Source of the DNA: Actomonas sp051209155
GTDB lineage: Bacteria; Verrucomicrobiota; Verrucomicrobiia; Opitutales; Opitutaceae
Direction: 5' to 3' (one strand)
NCBI GenBank assembly: GCA_051209155.1
Contig: JBPJGB010000002.1
DNA length: 64,000 nucleotides
Position 1 is the stretch's first letter, and every line of letters starts with the position of its first letter. The notes under the pieces were generated by a model that saw only the letters and a program-made list of their open reading frames with translations, did no database searches and was not told where the DNA came from. Of this stretch, positions 42,262 to 50,734 are shown in pieces. Both the position numbers and the translations under genes were made by a program.

Positions 42262-43152
42262 ATGGCCTTCCTCAATCTTCACCATCTGCGGTATTTCCGG
42301 GTGATCGCGCAGGAGCGCAGCATCGCCCGGGCGGCCGATCGCCTCAACCTCTCGAAACCCGCGCTCAGTATTCAGCTGAAGCAGTTGGAGCAAAGCCTCG
42401 GGAAACTCTTGTTTGAACGGCGGCGCGGGGGGTTGGAGCTGACGGAGGCGGGACGGACGGCCTTGGAATACGCCGACGTCATCGGGCGGGCGGGCGATGA
42501 GTTGCAGGAAGTGATGCAGCACGGGTCGGCGGCGGTGAACGAAGTCCTGCGGGTCGGCGCGGTCGCGACGCTTTCGCGCAACTTCTTGTTGGAATTTCTG
42601 CGGCCGGCCCTGCACCGCCCGGGACTGGAGGTGGTGGTGCGCAGTGGCAGCCTGCGGGAATTGCTGGTGCAGTTGCACGCCCACCAAGTCGATCTGGTGT
42701 TGTCCAATCACCCGGCGCGGGGCGACGTGAAGTCGGCCCATCACAGTCACCTTTTGGCCGAGCAGGCGGTGGGTTTGGTCGGAGTGCCGGAGTGGAAGCG
42801 CAAGCGCCTGCGCTTTCCGGAGAGTTTCGCGGATCTGCCGCTGCTGCTGCCCAGTCTGGAGAGCAACATTCGCGTCGGGTTTGATGTGCTGCTGGCGGCG
42901 GCTGGCGTGCGACCGCGCATCATCGCCGAGGTCGACGACATGGCCACGCTGCGCCTGCTGGCGCGCGAAGGCGAAGGCCTGGCACTGGTGCCGACCGTGG
43001 TGGTGCGCGACGAGCTGGAAAGCGGGGAGCTGGTCGAGACGCATCCGATCCCGCAGTTGCGGGAAACCTTTTACGCGATCACCCCGACGCGCCGGCTGCC
43101 GAATCGCTTGGTCGAAGACATGGTCGGTCGGCTGAAACCGACCGCGAGTTAG
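42262..43152 (+). CDS. LysR-family regulator, likely of dabBA
   Basis: A 296-aa LysR-type regulator with an N-terminal winged helix (FLNLHHLRYFRVIAQERS, then RLNLSKPALSIQLKQLEQSLGKLLFERR) and a C-terminal effector-binding domain of periplasmic-binding fold. It is transcribed away from dabB with only 76 bp between them. LysR proteins commonly activate the adjacent divergent operon, and CO2-responsive LysR proteins (CbbR/CcmR type) control carbon-uptake genes in other bacteria. Its effector is not known; bicarbonate or a carbon metabolite would be logical. Confidence 0.9.
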   Translation: MAFLNLHHLRYFRVIAQERSIARAADRLNLSKPALSIQLKQLEQSLGKLLFERRRGGLELTEAGRTALEYADVIGRAGDELQEVMQHGSAAVNEVLRVGAVATLSRNFLLEFLRPALHRPGLEVVVRSGSLRELLVQLHAHQVDLVLSNHPARGDVKSAHHSHLLAEQAVGLVGVPEWKRKRLRFPESFADLPLLLPSLESNIRVGFDVLLAAAGVRPRIIAEVDDMATLRLLAREGEGLALVPTVVVRDELESGELVETHPIPQLRETFYAITPTRRLPNRLVEDMVGRLKPTAS

Positions 43153-43159
43153 CCTCGGT

Positions 43160-44065
43160 TTAGAAACCGAGGCGCTGGCGGGCGCGGTCGGTGATGACGG
43201 CGACGGCAGGATGGTGGATCCGGCGCTCGGTGGTGATGGCAAAAAACTCGTCGCGACAACGCTCGGTGCTGCCGAAGGCCTGGAGGTCGTAGCGCGCGGC
43301 GGCTTCCTCCGCCACGACGGTCGGCATGGCGATGAATCCGCGGCCTTCGGCAGCCACGACCTTCATCAGCGCCGCGTCCTCAAAGTCGGCGACGGCGCGG
43401 GGGCGGATCTTGAGTTCCTGAAACCAGCGCTCCAGCGAACGGCGCAGCGAAGTCGACTCCGCCGGGAGCAGCGCGGGGGCACCTTGCAGGGAGTAGGGGA
43501 AACCGCGTTTGAGTTTCACGGCCAGCGCTGGCTTGGCGCAGAAGGTGATGCCGGAGTCGCCCAGCTTGTGGCTGAAGGCGCGGACACGGTGGGCGCTGGA
43601 GACCGGTTCGTCGGCCAACACAATGTCGAGGCGGTGGGCGGAGAGCTGGCCGAGCAGGTCCTCGATCTTCCCCTCCCGGCAGATCACGTGGATTGTTTGA
43701 TCGAGTCCGAAGACGGGACGAAGAATCTCATTGGTCACGAGTTTGGGCAGGGCGTCAGCCACGCCGACGTGCAGGCGCACGGCCTCCGCAGTCGGGCGCT
43801 GGCGGACGGCGTTGCTCAGTTCCTGGCCAAGCGAAAAGATTTCGTTGGCGTAGCGCAGGACGATCTGGCCGACGTCCGTGAGCACGTTGGCGCGGCCCTG
43901 GCGGCGAAACAGTTTTTCCCCGAGCGCGGCCTCCAGTTCGTGGATCTGGGCGGAAATCGAGGGCTGCGAAACCCGCAGTTTTTCCGCGGCGGCGCGCAGA
44001 CTGCCTTCCCGCGCGACGACCCAGAATTTCTGGAGGTGGAGGTAGTTGATCCAGTCCGGGTTCAT
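43160..44065 (-). CDS. NhaR-like LysR-family regulator
   Basis: A 301-aa LysR-type protein. MNPDWINYLHLQKFWVVAREGSL and RVSQPSISAQIHELEAALGEKLFRR closely match NhaR of enterobacteria, which activates the Na+/H+ antiporter gene nhaA in response to sodium. No antiporter gene lies in the window. It converges with the dab LysR gene (7 bp between stops) and is divergent from an HPF-like gene. The start at 44065 is preferred over 44074. Confidence 0.88.
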   Translation of the reverse strand: MNPDWINYLHLQKFWVVAREGSLRAAAEKLRVSQPSISAQIHELEAALGEKLFRRQGRANVLTDVGQIVLRYANEIFSLGQELSNAVRQRPTAEAVRLHVGVADALPKLVTNEILRPVFGLDQTIHVICREGKIEDLLGQLSAHRLDIVLADEPVSSAHRVRAFSHKLGDSGITFCAKPALAVKLKRGFPYSLQGAPALLPAESTSLRRSLERWFQELKIRPRAVADFEDAALMKVVAAEGRGFIAMPTVVAEEAAARYDLQAFGSTERCRDEFFAITTERRIHHPAVAVITDRARQRLGF

Positions 44066-44202
44066 GGGTCGCAAACAATTAGGTTAAACCGAATAAACAA
44101 ATAAAAACTAAGTATAAGACGAAACGAGAGCTTGGGCCTATCTTCATGACATCTGGCTCCGCTGCTCCTGGCGGGGTCGGCAACCCTCCATCTTCCGCGC
44201 GC
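44066..44202. promoter_or_regulatory. AT-rich divergent promoter region (NhaR-like / HPF-like)
   Basis: The first 55 bp (44071-44125) are unusually AT-rich for this genome (AATTAGGTTAAAC and a run of A-rich triplets), with a possible plus-strand -10 TATAAG at 44113-44118. No good -35 is visible. It probably holds promoters for both divergent genes and the NhaR-like binding site. Confidence 0.35.
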
Positions 44203-44550
44203 ATGCAACTCTCACTCCGCTATCTTCACCTGCCGGCCGACCCGGCGTTCGACGCGCTCATCGAGCGTTCCCTTCGTGCGCTCAGCACAGCCTCTCGCAT
44301 CGACGAGGCGTGGGTTACGGTGGAGCAGCGGTCCGACGAAAGTCCGGCCTTTGTCACCTCGATCAAGGCAGTCGTGCCCGGTCCGGATTTTCAGGTCGAG
44401 ATGCGCGACCACACACCGCGGCAGGCCATCCTGCGGGCGCTGGCCATGTTGGAGCAGCGTATGCGCAAACGGTGTTTGCGCCGGGCGCGGCAGCGGATCT
44501 CGCACCGCAAGCACGAGGCCAATTTTCGCATCGGCCGCCGTTCGCGCTGA
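44203..44550 (+). CDS. HPF/RaiA-like ribosome-associated protein
   Basis: A 115-aa protein with the hibernation-promoting-factor fold: MQLSLRYLHLPADPAFDALIERSLRAL (beta-alpha), AWVTVEQRSDESPAFVTSIKAVV (beta hairpin), and a second helix with AILRALAMLEQRMRKRCLRR, then a basic tail. HPF proteins bind the 30S decoding region and silence ribosomes in stress or stationary phase. An upstream in-frame ATG at 44146 would add 19 Gly/Pro/Ser-rich residues; the shorter start begins exactly at the domain. It is followed by a strong terminator and is divergent from the NhaR-like regulator. Confidence 0.78.
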   Translation: MQLSLRYLHLPADPAFDALIERSLRALSTASRIDEAWVTVEQRSDESPAFVTSIKAVVPGPDFQVEMRDHTPRQAILRALAMLEQRMRKRCLRRARQRISHRKHEANFRIGRRSR

Positions 44551-44669
44551 CCGCGCGAAGTTCTTTCCCGACCCCGCGCACCACGTGTCCCTGCCGTCGT
44601 TTTGAAGACGCGATGGTGGGGCGGGTGGTGAGACGGGCCGCGGACCCTTGGCCCAACCCCAAAGCAACG

Positions 44670-44708
44670 GACCCGGCAGCCCTTCAGGGTTGCCGGGTCT
44701 TTTCTTCG
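44670..44708 (+). terminator. Intrinsic terminator after the HPF-like gene
   Basis: A long hairpin: GACCCGGCA (44670-44678) with TGCCGGGTC (44691-44699), extended inward by CCCT/AGGG, followed by TTTTCTTC. The stop codon of the convergent AraC gene (44684-44686) lies in its loop, so the hairpin also marks that gene's end. Confidence 0.85.
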
Positions 44709-45559
44709 GTCGAGCCGCCCGGCAGGTCTTGGCGGCGATAGAGGGTCGGAGGCAGGCCGCTCCAGCGTTTGAAGGCGGTGGAGAAGGCATGCACTGAACC
44801 GAAGCCGACCTGCGTGGCGACGGTTTCCACGGTGGCATTGGTGGCCCGCAGGAGCACGCCGGCGCGGTGCATGCGCAGGCGGGTAAGGTAGTTGGCCGGA
44901 CTGCGGCGATAGTGCCGATGGCACAGCCGCCGGAGGTGTTCTTCACTCACGGCGGCGAGACGGGCCATTTTTTGCATGTTCCAAGGGTGGGCGAGGTCTT
45001 GTTCGACTTCTCGCCAAAGTCGGCTCAAGCGGTTGTCGGACTGGGTGTGGCCGATCAGGCGGTGGGTGTGGGTCTGGAGCAAGGTCACCCATGCCTGCAT
45101 GGTCGCGGGTTCGCCGACCCCGAAGGCCTCGCGCACCATGAGTCGCACGGTCTCGGCAAAGTCGCTGACGTCGGCGCTGACCAAACGCGTGCGGTCGCCA
45201 TCGATCAAGGGTGGTCCGTTGCGGTCGTTGGCAAAGATCCAGGATATTTCCCAGGGTTGGTCCCCGACCGCCTCAAACGCGTGCGTTTGCCCGCTGGGGG
45301 CGAGCAGCACCTGACCCGGTCGCCACGGGACCACTTTGCCGTCGATGACCGCGCGCCCTTCGCCCGCGGTGCACACCACCACATGGGCGAAAAGCGACGG
45401 TTGGCGGACCATGCGGTAGGGCGGCCGCACCTCACTTTGGCCAACCCACGCGAAGCGGCCGCGTCGGAGCTGCGGGAATTGTTCGGGCGAAATCACCCGT
45501 TCGACCGAGTCCGGCCCCAGGATGTGGGTTTCGCGCAAGGGTTGGAGGGCTGGGAGCAT
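44684..45559 (-). CDS. AraC-family transcriptional regulator
   Basis: A 291-aa regulator with an N-terminal cupin-type ligand-binding domain (SLFAHVVVCTAGEGRAVIDG, VLLAPSGQTHAFEAVG) and a C-terminal double helix-turn-helix (NMQKMARLAAVSEEHLRRLCHRHYRRSP, then TVETVATQVGFGSVHAFSTAFKRWSGLPPTLYR). It is divergent from the GH51 arabinofuranosidase gene with 86 bp between starts, the classic arrangement for an arabinose-type activator. ATG at 45559; a TTG-initiated form from 45607 is less likely. The inducer is probably an arabinose-related sugar, by context. Confidence 0.9.
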   Translation of the reverse strand: MLPALQPLRETHILGPDSVERVISPEQFPQLRRGRFAWVGQSEVRPPYRMVRQPSLFAHVVVCTAGEGRAVIDGKVVPWRPGQVLLAPSGQTHAFEAVGDQPWEISWIFANDRNGPPLIDGDRTRLVSADVSDFAETVRLMVREAFGVGEPATMQAWVTLLQTHTHRLIGHTQSDNRLSRLWREVEQDLAHPWNMQKMARLAAVSEEHLRRLCHRHYRRSPANYLTRLRMHRAGVLLRATNATVETVATQVGFGSVHAFSTAFKRWSGLPPTLYRRQDLPGGSTEEKTRQP

Positions 45560-45645
45560 GGCGAAAGGGGAGGGTTTGGCGTAAGATGCTCGCTCTTTTG
45601 TCGGCAATGCGAAAGCGTCGCCGTCCCCACTAGCCCCTCGAATTC

Positions 45646-47625
45646 ATGAAGCGAATCGTTCCCCTCCTAACTGCTCTCGGTGCCATGACCTCGTCGCTCT
45701 TCGCCGCCTCCACTGTGAAGATTGACCTGCAGGCCAAGGCCGAGGACGACATCAATCCCTACATTTACGGCCAGTTCATCGAGCACCTGGGTCGCTGCAT
45801 TTACGGCGGCATCTGGGCGGAAATGCTCGAGGACCGTAAGTTCTATTTCCCGGTCACGGCCGACTACGATCCCTACAAGGATCTCGTCGACACCAACTTT
45901 CCCGTGGTCGGCGCCTCGCCTTGGGAGATCGTCGGCGACGCCGCCGGCGTGACGATGATCACGGAAGACTCTTTTGTTGGTAAGCACACCCCGCGGATCG
46001 CCTCGGGCCACGGTATCCGCCAGCATGATCTCGCGTTGCGCGCGGGCATGGATTACCCGGGTTACATCTGGGTCGAGCCGCTCGGGACCACCCCGGCCAC
46101 CGTGACGGTGAGCCTCTCCTGGGACGGTGGCGCGGACAGTGCGACCTTTGAGGTGCCGGCCAACGGCGGCTACATCAAGCGCGAGTTCCGTTTCACCGCG
46201 ACCGCCGCCACGGAGAAGGCCACCCTCACCATCCACGCCGACGCCGGCGACATCATGCTCGGCACCGCGTCGATCATGCCGGGCGACAATGTCAACGGCA
46301 TGCGAGCCGACACGCTGGCGCTGCTCAAGGATCTCAACGGTTCCATCTACCGCTGGCCGGGCGGCAACTTCGCCTCCGGATACGACTGGCGCGACGGCAT
46401 CGGCGACCGTGACCGTCGTCCGCCTCGCAAGAACCCGGCCTGGACCGGCGTCGAGCACAACGACTTCGGCACCGATGAGTTCATCGCGTTCTGCCGCGAG
46501 ATCAACGCCGAGCCCTCCATCGCCGCCAACACCGGTTTCGGCGACGCCTATTCCGCCGCCCAGTGGGTGGAGTATTGTAACGGTTCCGCGGATACCACTG
46601 CCGGCGCCTGGCGCGCCCAGAACGCGACCGCCGAACCCTATGACGTGAAGGTCTGGTGCGTCGGCAACGAGATGTTCGGCACTTGGCAGCTCGGCTTCAT
46701 GCAGATCTCCCAATACGTGCTGAAGCACAACCAGGTCGCCGAGGCGATGTGGGCCAAGGATCCGACCCTGCACCTCGTGGCCGTCGGCGAACTTGGTGGC
46801 ATCAACCGCGCCAACGACCCGGAGCAGGTTCGCGTCGGCAAGGGTTGGACCGAGCGTATGTTTGAGGCCAGCGCCGACTACATGACGGAAATTTCGGAGC
46901 ACTTCTACTCCGGTCGCACACCCTTCGGCGCGATGCGCGATGAGATCGGTCTCGTGGAGCACGTGGCCGAGATCAAGGATGCCATCCGCAAGAAGGTCGA
47001 CGGCCACCGCGAGCTCCAGGCCCGCGTCAAGGAATTGAACGGCCGCATCATCCCCATCTCGATGGACGAGTGGAACTACTGGCACCGCGATTACGACTAC
47101 GGTGAACTCGGTTGCACCTACCGCGTCGACGACGGTCTCGGCATTGCCGCCGGTCTGCACGAATACTACCGCAACACCGACATGGTGCAGCTGGCCTTCT
47201 ATGCCCAGACGGTGAACGTGATCGGCGCGATCAAGACCTCCAAGACCGCCGCGGAGATGGAGACCACCGGTCTCGTGCTCCAGCTCTACCGCGAGCACTA
47301 CGGCACCCAGCCCATCCAGCTCGACGCCGCCGACATTGATGCGCCGCTCGACATCGCCGCCGCGCTCACCGCCGACGGCAAGACCCTGACGGTCGGCATC
47401 GTCAACCCGACCGAGTCCGCCGTCAGCGTGCCGCTCGCCATCAGCTCCGGCATGGTGGCCGGTGAGGCGACCCGTTACGTCATCGCGGGCGAGCATCGCC
47501 ACCAGCACAACACCCCGGGTGAGCCCCGCGTGATCGACATCGTCGAGACCGCCGGCATCGACGCCGGTCAGGCGCTGGAAGTTCCCGCCCTGGGCGTGGC
47601 GCTCTTCACCATCCCGGTGAAGTAA
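45646..47625 (+). CDS. Secreted alpha-L-arabinofuranosidase (GH51)
   Basis: A 659-aa enzyme that removes arabinofuranosyl groups from arabinoxylan, arabinan or similar glycans. It has a signal peptide (KRIVPLLTALGAMTSSLFA), an opening DDINPYIYGQFIEHLGRCIYGGIWAEM, acid/base Glu342 in CVGNEMFGTWQLG and nucleophile Glu475 in ISMDEWNYWHRD. The C-terminal beta-sandwich begins near ADGKTLTVGIVNPT. Its codon choice (many GAC, CTC, AAG, little GCG) looks richer in preferred codons than its neighbours, as in a highly expressed gene. A strong terminator follows. Confidence 0.93.
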   Translation: MKRIVPLLTALGAMTSSLFAASTVKIDLQAKAEDDINPYIYGQFIEHLGRCIYGGIWAEMLEDRKFYFPVTADYDPYKDLVDTNFPVVGASPWEIVGDAAGVTMITEDSFVGKHTPRIASGHGIRQHDLALRAGMDYPGYIWVEPLGTTPATVTVSLSWDGGADSATFEVPANGGYIKREFRFTATAATEKATLTIHADAGDIMLGTASIMPGDNVNGMRADTLALLKDLNGSIYRWPGGNFASGYDWRDGIGDRDRRPPRKNPAWTGVEHNDFGTDEFIAFCREINAEPSIAANTGFGDAYSAAQWVEYCNGSADTTAGAWRAQNATAEPYDVKVWCVGNEMFGTWQLGFMQISQYVLKHNQVAEAMWAKDPTLHLVAVGELGGINRANDPEQVRVGKGWTERMFEASADYMTEISEHFYSGRTPFGAMRDEIGLVEHVAEIKDAIRKKVDGHRELQARVKELNGRIIPISMDEWNYWHRDYDYGELGCTYRVDDGLGIAAGLHEYYRNTDMVQLAFYAQTVNVIGAIKTSKTAAEMETTGLVLQLYREHYGTQPIQLDAADIDAPLDIAAALTADGKTLTVGIVNPTESAVSVPLAISSGMVAGEATRYVIAGEHRHQHNTPGEPRVIDIVETAGIDAGQALEVPALGVALFTIPVK

Positions 47626-47650
47626 ACGACGTATTCAGTTTATAAAGACG

Positions 47651-47680
47651 AGGGCGGCCTTTGGGCCGCCCTTTTTGTTT
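47651..47680 (+). terminator. Intrinsic terminator of the GH51 gene
   Basis: AGGGCGGCC (47651-47659) with GGCCGCCCT (47664-47672), loop TTTG, followed by TTTTGTTTT. It lies 26 bp after the stop codon. On the other strand the hairpin has only a weak T tract. Confidence 0.88.
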
Positions 47681-47692
47681 TCCTGGCGGGCA

Positions 47693-48484
47693 TCACTTCC
47701 GCGGCAGGGCCCGCGTGTCGCCGACCGAGATGCCGCCGTCGACCAGCAGGGTTTGGCCGGTGACGTAGGCGCTCGCATCGCTGGCGAGGTAAATGAGCGT
47801 GCCGTCGAGGTCGCCGGGCCCACCGGGGCGGCGGAGCGGGATCCGATCGGTGAGATACTTCACCCACTCCGCATCCTCATACATGACGGCGTTCTGGGCC
47901 GTCTTGAACCAGCCGGGCGCGAGGCAGTTGACCGTGACACCGTCCGGTCCCCAATCCGCCGCCAAGCTCATGGTCAGCTGGCGGATGCCGCCGCGACTGG
48001 CGCCGTAGGGGCCGAGCCCGGCGTAACCGGCCACACTGGTGACGGAACCGATGTTGATGATGCGGCCGTAACCACGGTCGCACATGCCTTTGGCCAGGGA
48101 CTGCGCGACAAAGAAGGCGCCCCGCAGATTGGTATCCAAAATCTGGTTCCAGTCGTCCCACGTCACCTCGGCGGCGGGTTTGCGGACGTTGCAACCGGCG
48201 TTGTTGACGAGGATGTCGACGCGGCCGAACCCCGCTTCGATTGTCGCGCAGGCGGCGCGGATGCTGGCCTCTTCGCGCACGTCGAGGGCGACGGGCAGGG
48301 CGGTGCGGCCCAGATCGCGGATCTCGGCCGCGGTGTCCGCGAGGTCATTCATTTTGCGTGCCGTGATGGCGACGTCGGCACCCGCGGCGGCGAGGGCGCG
48401 GGCGAAACCACGGCCCAGGCCGCGACTCGCGCCCGTGACGACGGCGAACTTGCCGGTGAGGTCGAAGGCGTCGGGAGCACTCAT
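47693..48484 (-). CDS. Short-chain dehydrogenase/reductase with YxxxR active site
   Basis: A 263-aa SDR expected to oxidise or reduce a sugar-like substrate with NAD(P). It has the cofactor motif VTGASRGLGRGFA, NNAGCN, catalytic Ser in INIGSVTSV and Tyr in GPYGASRGG, and the C-terminal YVTGQTLLVDGGISVG. The catalytic Lys of the Tyr-x-x-x-Lys motif is Arg here, which is unusual. It overlaps the alcohol dehydrogenase gene by 4 bp (ATGA), so the two are translated together and may act in sequence on one sugar or sugar acid. The 2-deoxy-D-gluconate 3-dehydrogenase group is a close match by eye. Confidence 0.85.
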   Translation of the reverse strand: MSAPDAFDLTGKFAVVTGASRGLGRGFARALAAAGADVAITARKMNDLADTAAEIRDLGRTALPVALDVREEASIRAACATIEAGFGRVDILVNNAGCNVRKPAAEVTWDDWNQILDTNLRGAFFVAQSLAKGMCDRGYGRIINIGSVTSVAGYAGLGPYGASRGGIRQLTMSLAADWGPDGVTVNCLAPGWFKTAQNAVMYEDAEWVKYLTDRIPLRRPGGPGDLDGTLIYLASDASAYVTGQTLLVDGGISVGDTRALPRK

Positions 48485-49515
48485 GGTTGCAGGATCACTT
48501 TGAGGTGTTGGCTCCCGTCGGGGGCGGTGAGGCGAGCAAACCACGCGGCTCCGTCCTCCAGCGAAGCCACGGCGGAGGTGAGGGTGGCGACGTCGATGGC
48601 GCCGCTGGCAATGAGCTCCAGGGCTCGCGGATATTCGTCGGTCGAACCGCAGCTGCCGAGCACGTCGATTTCACCGGTCACGACCTTTTGCAGGGGAAAG
48701 CGCACCTCGGGCGCGACGTTGCCGACGAGCACAACCTGTCCGCCGAGCCGGGTGGCGGTGATCGCGAGTTGCACGGTAGCGTCGATCCCCACGACTTCGA
48801 ACACCACATCGGCCCCGGTTTCGCCGGTGAGGGCTCGGAGTTGGTCGGCGCCGGCTCCTTCGCTGGTGTCGAGCACGTCGGTCGCGCCGAGTTGGCGGGC
48901 GATCTCCAGTCGGGCGCCGGACCGATCGACCGCGATGATGTGTTTCACGCCGGCGATGCACAGGGCCTGGATGACGAGCAGCCCGATCATGCCGCTGCCA
49001 ACCACCACGGCGATGCTGTCGGGCTGCAATCGGGCGCGGCCGACGGCATGCAGGGCAATGGTGGTGGGTTCGGCAAAGGCGGCCTGGGCGTAGCTCAGCT
49101 CGTCGGGGAGCCGAAAGAGGATGTTGGCCGGCAGGGCGAGATATTCGGCGAAGGCGCCGTGCTGCCGATAGCTGCCGGGAGAGACGCCCACCACGCGGCG
49201 GGTGGCGCACAGGTTGGTCGCGCCGCGGGTGCAGGCCGGGCAGGTGCCGCAGTGGATCATCGAGTCAAAGGTCACGCGGTCGCCGACGGTCCACCCGGTT
49301 ACCTCGGCGCCAAGTTGCACGATCTCGCCGGCGGCCTCGTGGCCCATGATGAGGGGTGGTTGGCGGCGTCCGCTGGAGCCATCCCAACCGTGCAGGTCGC
49401 TGCCGCAGATGCCGCAGGCGCGGATGCGCAGCAACACCTCACCGGGCGCGGGCTCGGGTTGGGGGTGGTCGACCAGCTCAAGCTGGGACGGGGCGGTGAG
49501 CAGCAGGGCTTTCAT
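48481..49515 (-). CDS. Zinc-dependent medium-chain alcohol/polyol dehydrogenase
   Basis: A 344-aa MDR enzyme of the sorbitol/threonine dehydrogenase type. It has a catalytic zinc site (ACGICGSDLHGWDG and GHEAAGE), a structural zinc site with four Cys (HCGTCPACTRGATNLC) and a Rossmann motif VVVGSGMIGLLVIQA. It probably oxidises a polyol or sugar alcohol with NAD. The gene overlaps the SDR start. Together with GH51 and AraC upstream it may belong to pentose catabolism, but the substrate is not determined. Confidence 0.88.
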   Translation of the reverse strand: MKALLLTAPSQLELVDHPQPEPAPGEVLLRIRACGICGSDLHGWDGSSGRRQPPLIMGHEAAGEIVQLGAEVTGWTVGDRVTFDSMIHCGTCPACTRGATNLCATRRVVGVSPGSYRQHGAFAEYLALPANILFRLPDELSYAQAAFAEPTTIALHAVGRARLQPDSIAVVVGSGMIGLLVIQALCIAGVKHIIAVDRSGARLEIARQLGATDVLDTSEGAGADQLRALTGETGADVVFEVVGIDATVQLAITATRLGGQVVLVGNVAPEVRFPLQKVVTGEIDVLGSCGSTDEYPRALELIASGAIDVATLTSAVASLEDGAAWFARLTAPDGSQHLKVILQP

Positions 49516-49657
49516 CGGAGGGGTGTAGCGAGCACGGACTGGCGACGGCGGATGCGCAAGGTCGGGTTCCGGGGGCGGTGTTTAACGATGGCTTCGCTTC
49601 GGGCGCGGGAGGTCGGACGACAGTTGCGGGAAGAGGTGGGTGGCCTAGAACGAACGC

Positions 49658-50683
49658 ATGCCCCGGTTGCTCCTGTGTTGTTTGATTCTGGCGGCGGGTG
49701 AGTTCGCTCGCGCGGAGTCGCCCGTTGAGAACCTGCCGCCGCACCTGCGGCAATTGACGGACTTTGGCGAGCGCGCCGACTGGTCGCACGACGGGCGCAA
49801 AATCCTCTTTCTGTCCAAGACCTTTGGCGATGCGATGGAGTTCGACCTCGCCACGGGAAAGATCCGCAACCTCACCGCGCACTATCCGCACCACGGTTAC
49901 ACCCGCGCGCTGTATTTGGCGAATGGAGACATCCTGCTGGCGGGGCCGGAGCATTACGACCTCAACGACACCCGGCACGCGCGGCGTAATTGCCTGCTGT
50001 GGGTGTTGGATGCGGCGGGTCGCACCCCCGCGGTGTCCCTCGGGGTGAAAGCCAATGAAGGCCCGGCCGTTTCCCGGCGGCGCATGCACCTCGCCTGGAC
50101 CGATTGGCATGATCCGGAGCCGGCCGACGAACGGTTCTACACCCGCATTTTCCGCGCCGATGTGGTTTACGATGCCGCTGGTCATCCGGCGCTGGCCAAT
50201 CGCGAACTGGTCATCGACTCGCGCGAACTCGATTTCGGCGGCGCACTGGAGACCCAGAACTTTGTGCCGCCGGCGGAGCGGGAACTGACGCTTAGTCTCT
50301 ACACCGACGGTGGTCGCAAGTGTGATGTGATCGGGATCAATCTACAGACCCGCGCGATCACCCACTACACCGAGACGACGGAGTTCTACGAGGAGCCCGA
50401 AGGCATTTATCCCGATGGGCGGGCGACGCTGGTGGAGGCGGATCTGCAGAACGGCCGGGGGCCTCGTCACGTGGACTGGTGGCGTTTCGCGCTCGATGGC
50501 TCCGGTGAAAAGACGCGGCTCACCTTTTTCAGCGAATTTGAAAACTACAAATGCTCCAATCCGGTGGTGAGTGACGACGGCCGTTTCATCGCCGGCCAAC
50601 TCGCCAAAGCGGGGGATGACTACGGCGTCGGCCATGGCATCATCCTCTACGATGTGTCCGCGGCAGCCGCGGCGCGTGATTAG
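49658..50683 (+). CDS. Secreted TolB-like beta-propeller protein
   Basis: A 341-aa exported protein with signal peptide MPRLLLCCLILAAGEFARA. The mature chain has PD40/TolB-like blades (DFGERADWSHDGRKILFLSKT, EFDLATGKIRNLTAH, NPVVSDDGRFIAGQLAKA). Such propellers bind proteins or glycans in the periplasm. It has no enzyme motif. It is divergent from the alcohol dehydrogenase gene (142-bp gap) and is followed by an unrelated secreted protein 51 bp later. Function unknown. Confidence 0.78.
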   Translation: MPRLLLCCLILAAGEFARAESPVENLPPHLRQLTDFGERADWSHDGRKILFLSKTFGDAMEFDLATGKIRNLTAHYPHHGYTRALYLANGDILLAGPEHYDLNDTRHARRNCLLWVLDAAGRTPAVSLGVKANEGPAVSRRRMHLAWTDWHDPEPADERFYTRIFRADVVYDAAGHPALANRELVIDSRELDFGGALETQNFVPPAERELTLSLYTDGGRKCDVIGINLQTRAITHYTETTEFYEEPEGIYPDGRATLVEADLQNGRGPRHVDWWRFALDGSGEKTRLTFFSEFENYKCSNPVVSDDGRFIAGQLAKAGDDYGVGHGIILYDVSAAAAARD

Positions 50684-50734
50684 CAGGGAACTGGAATCGG
50701 GCGGGGTAGTCCCAAGCAGAGTTCCGACCCCGTC

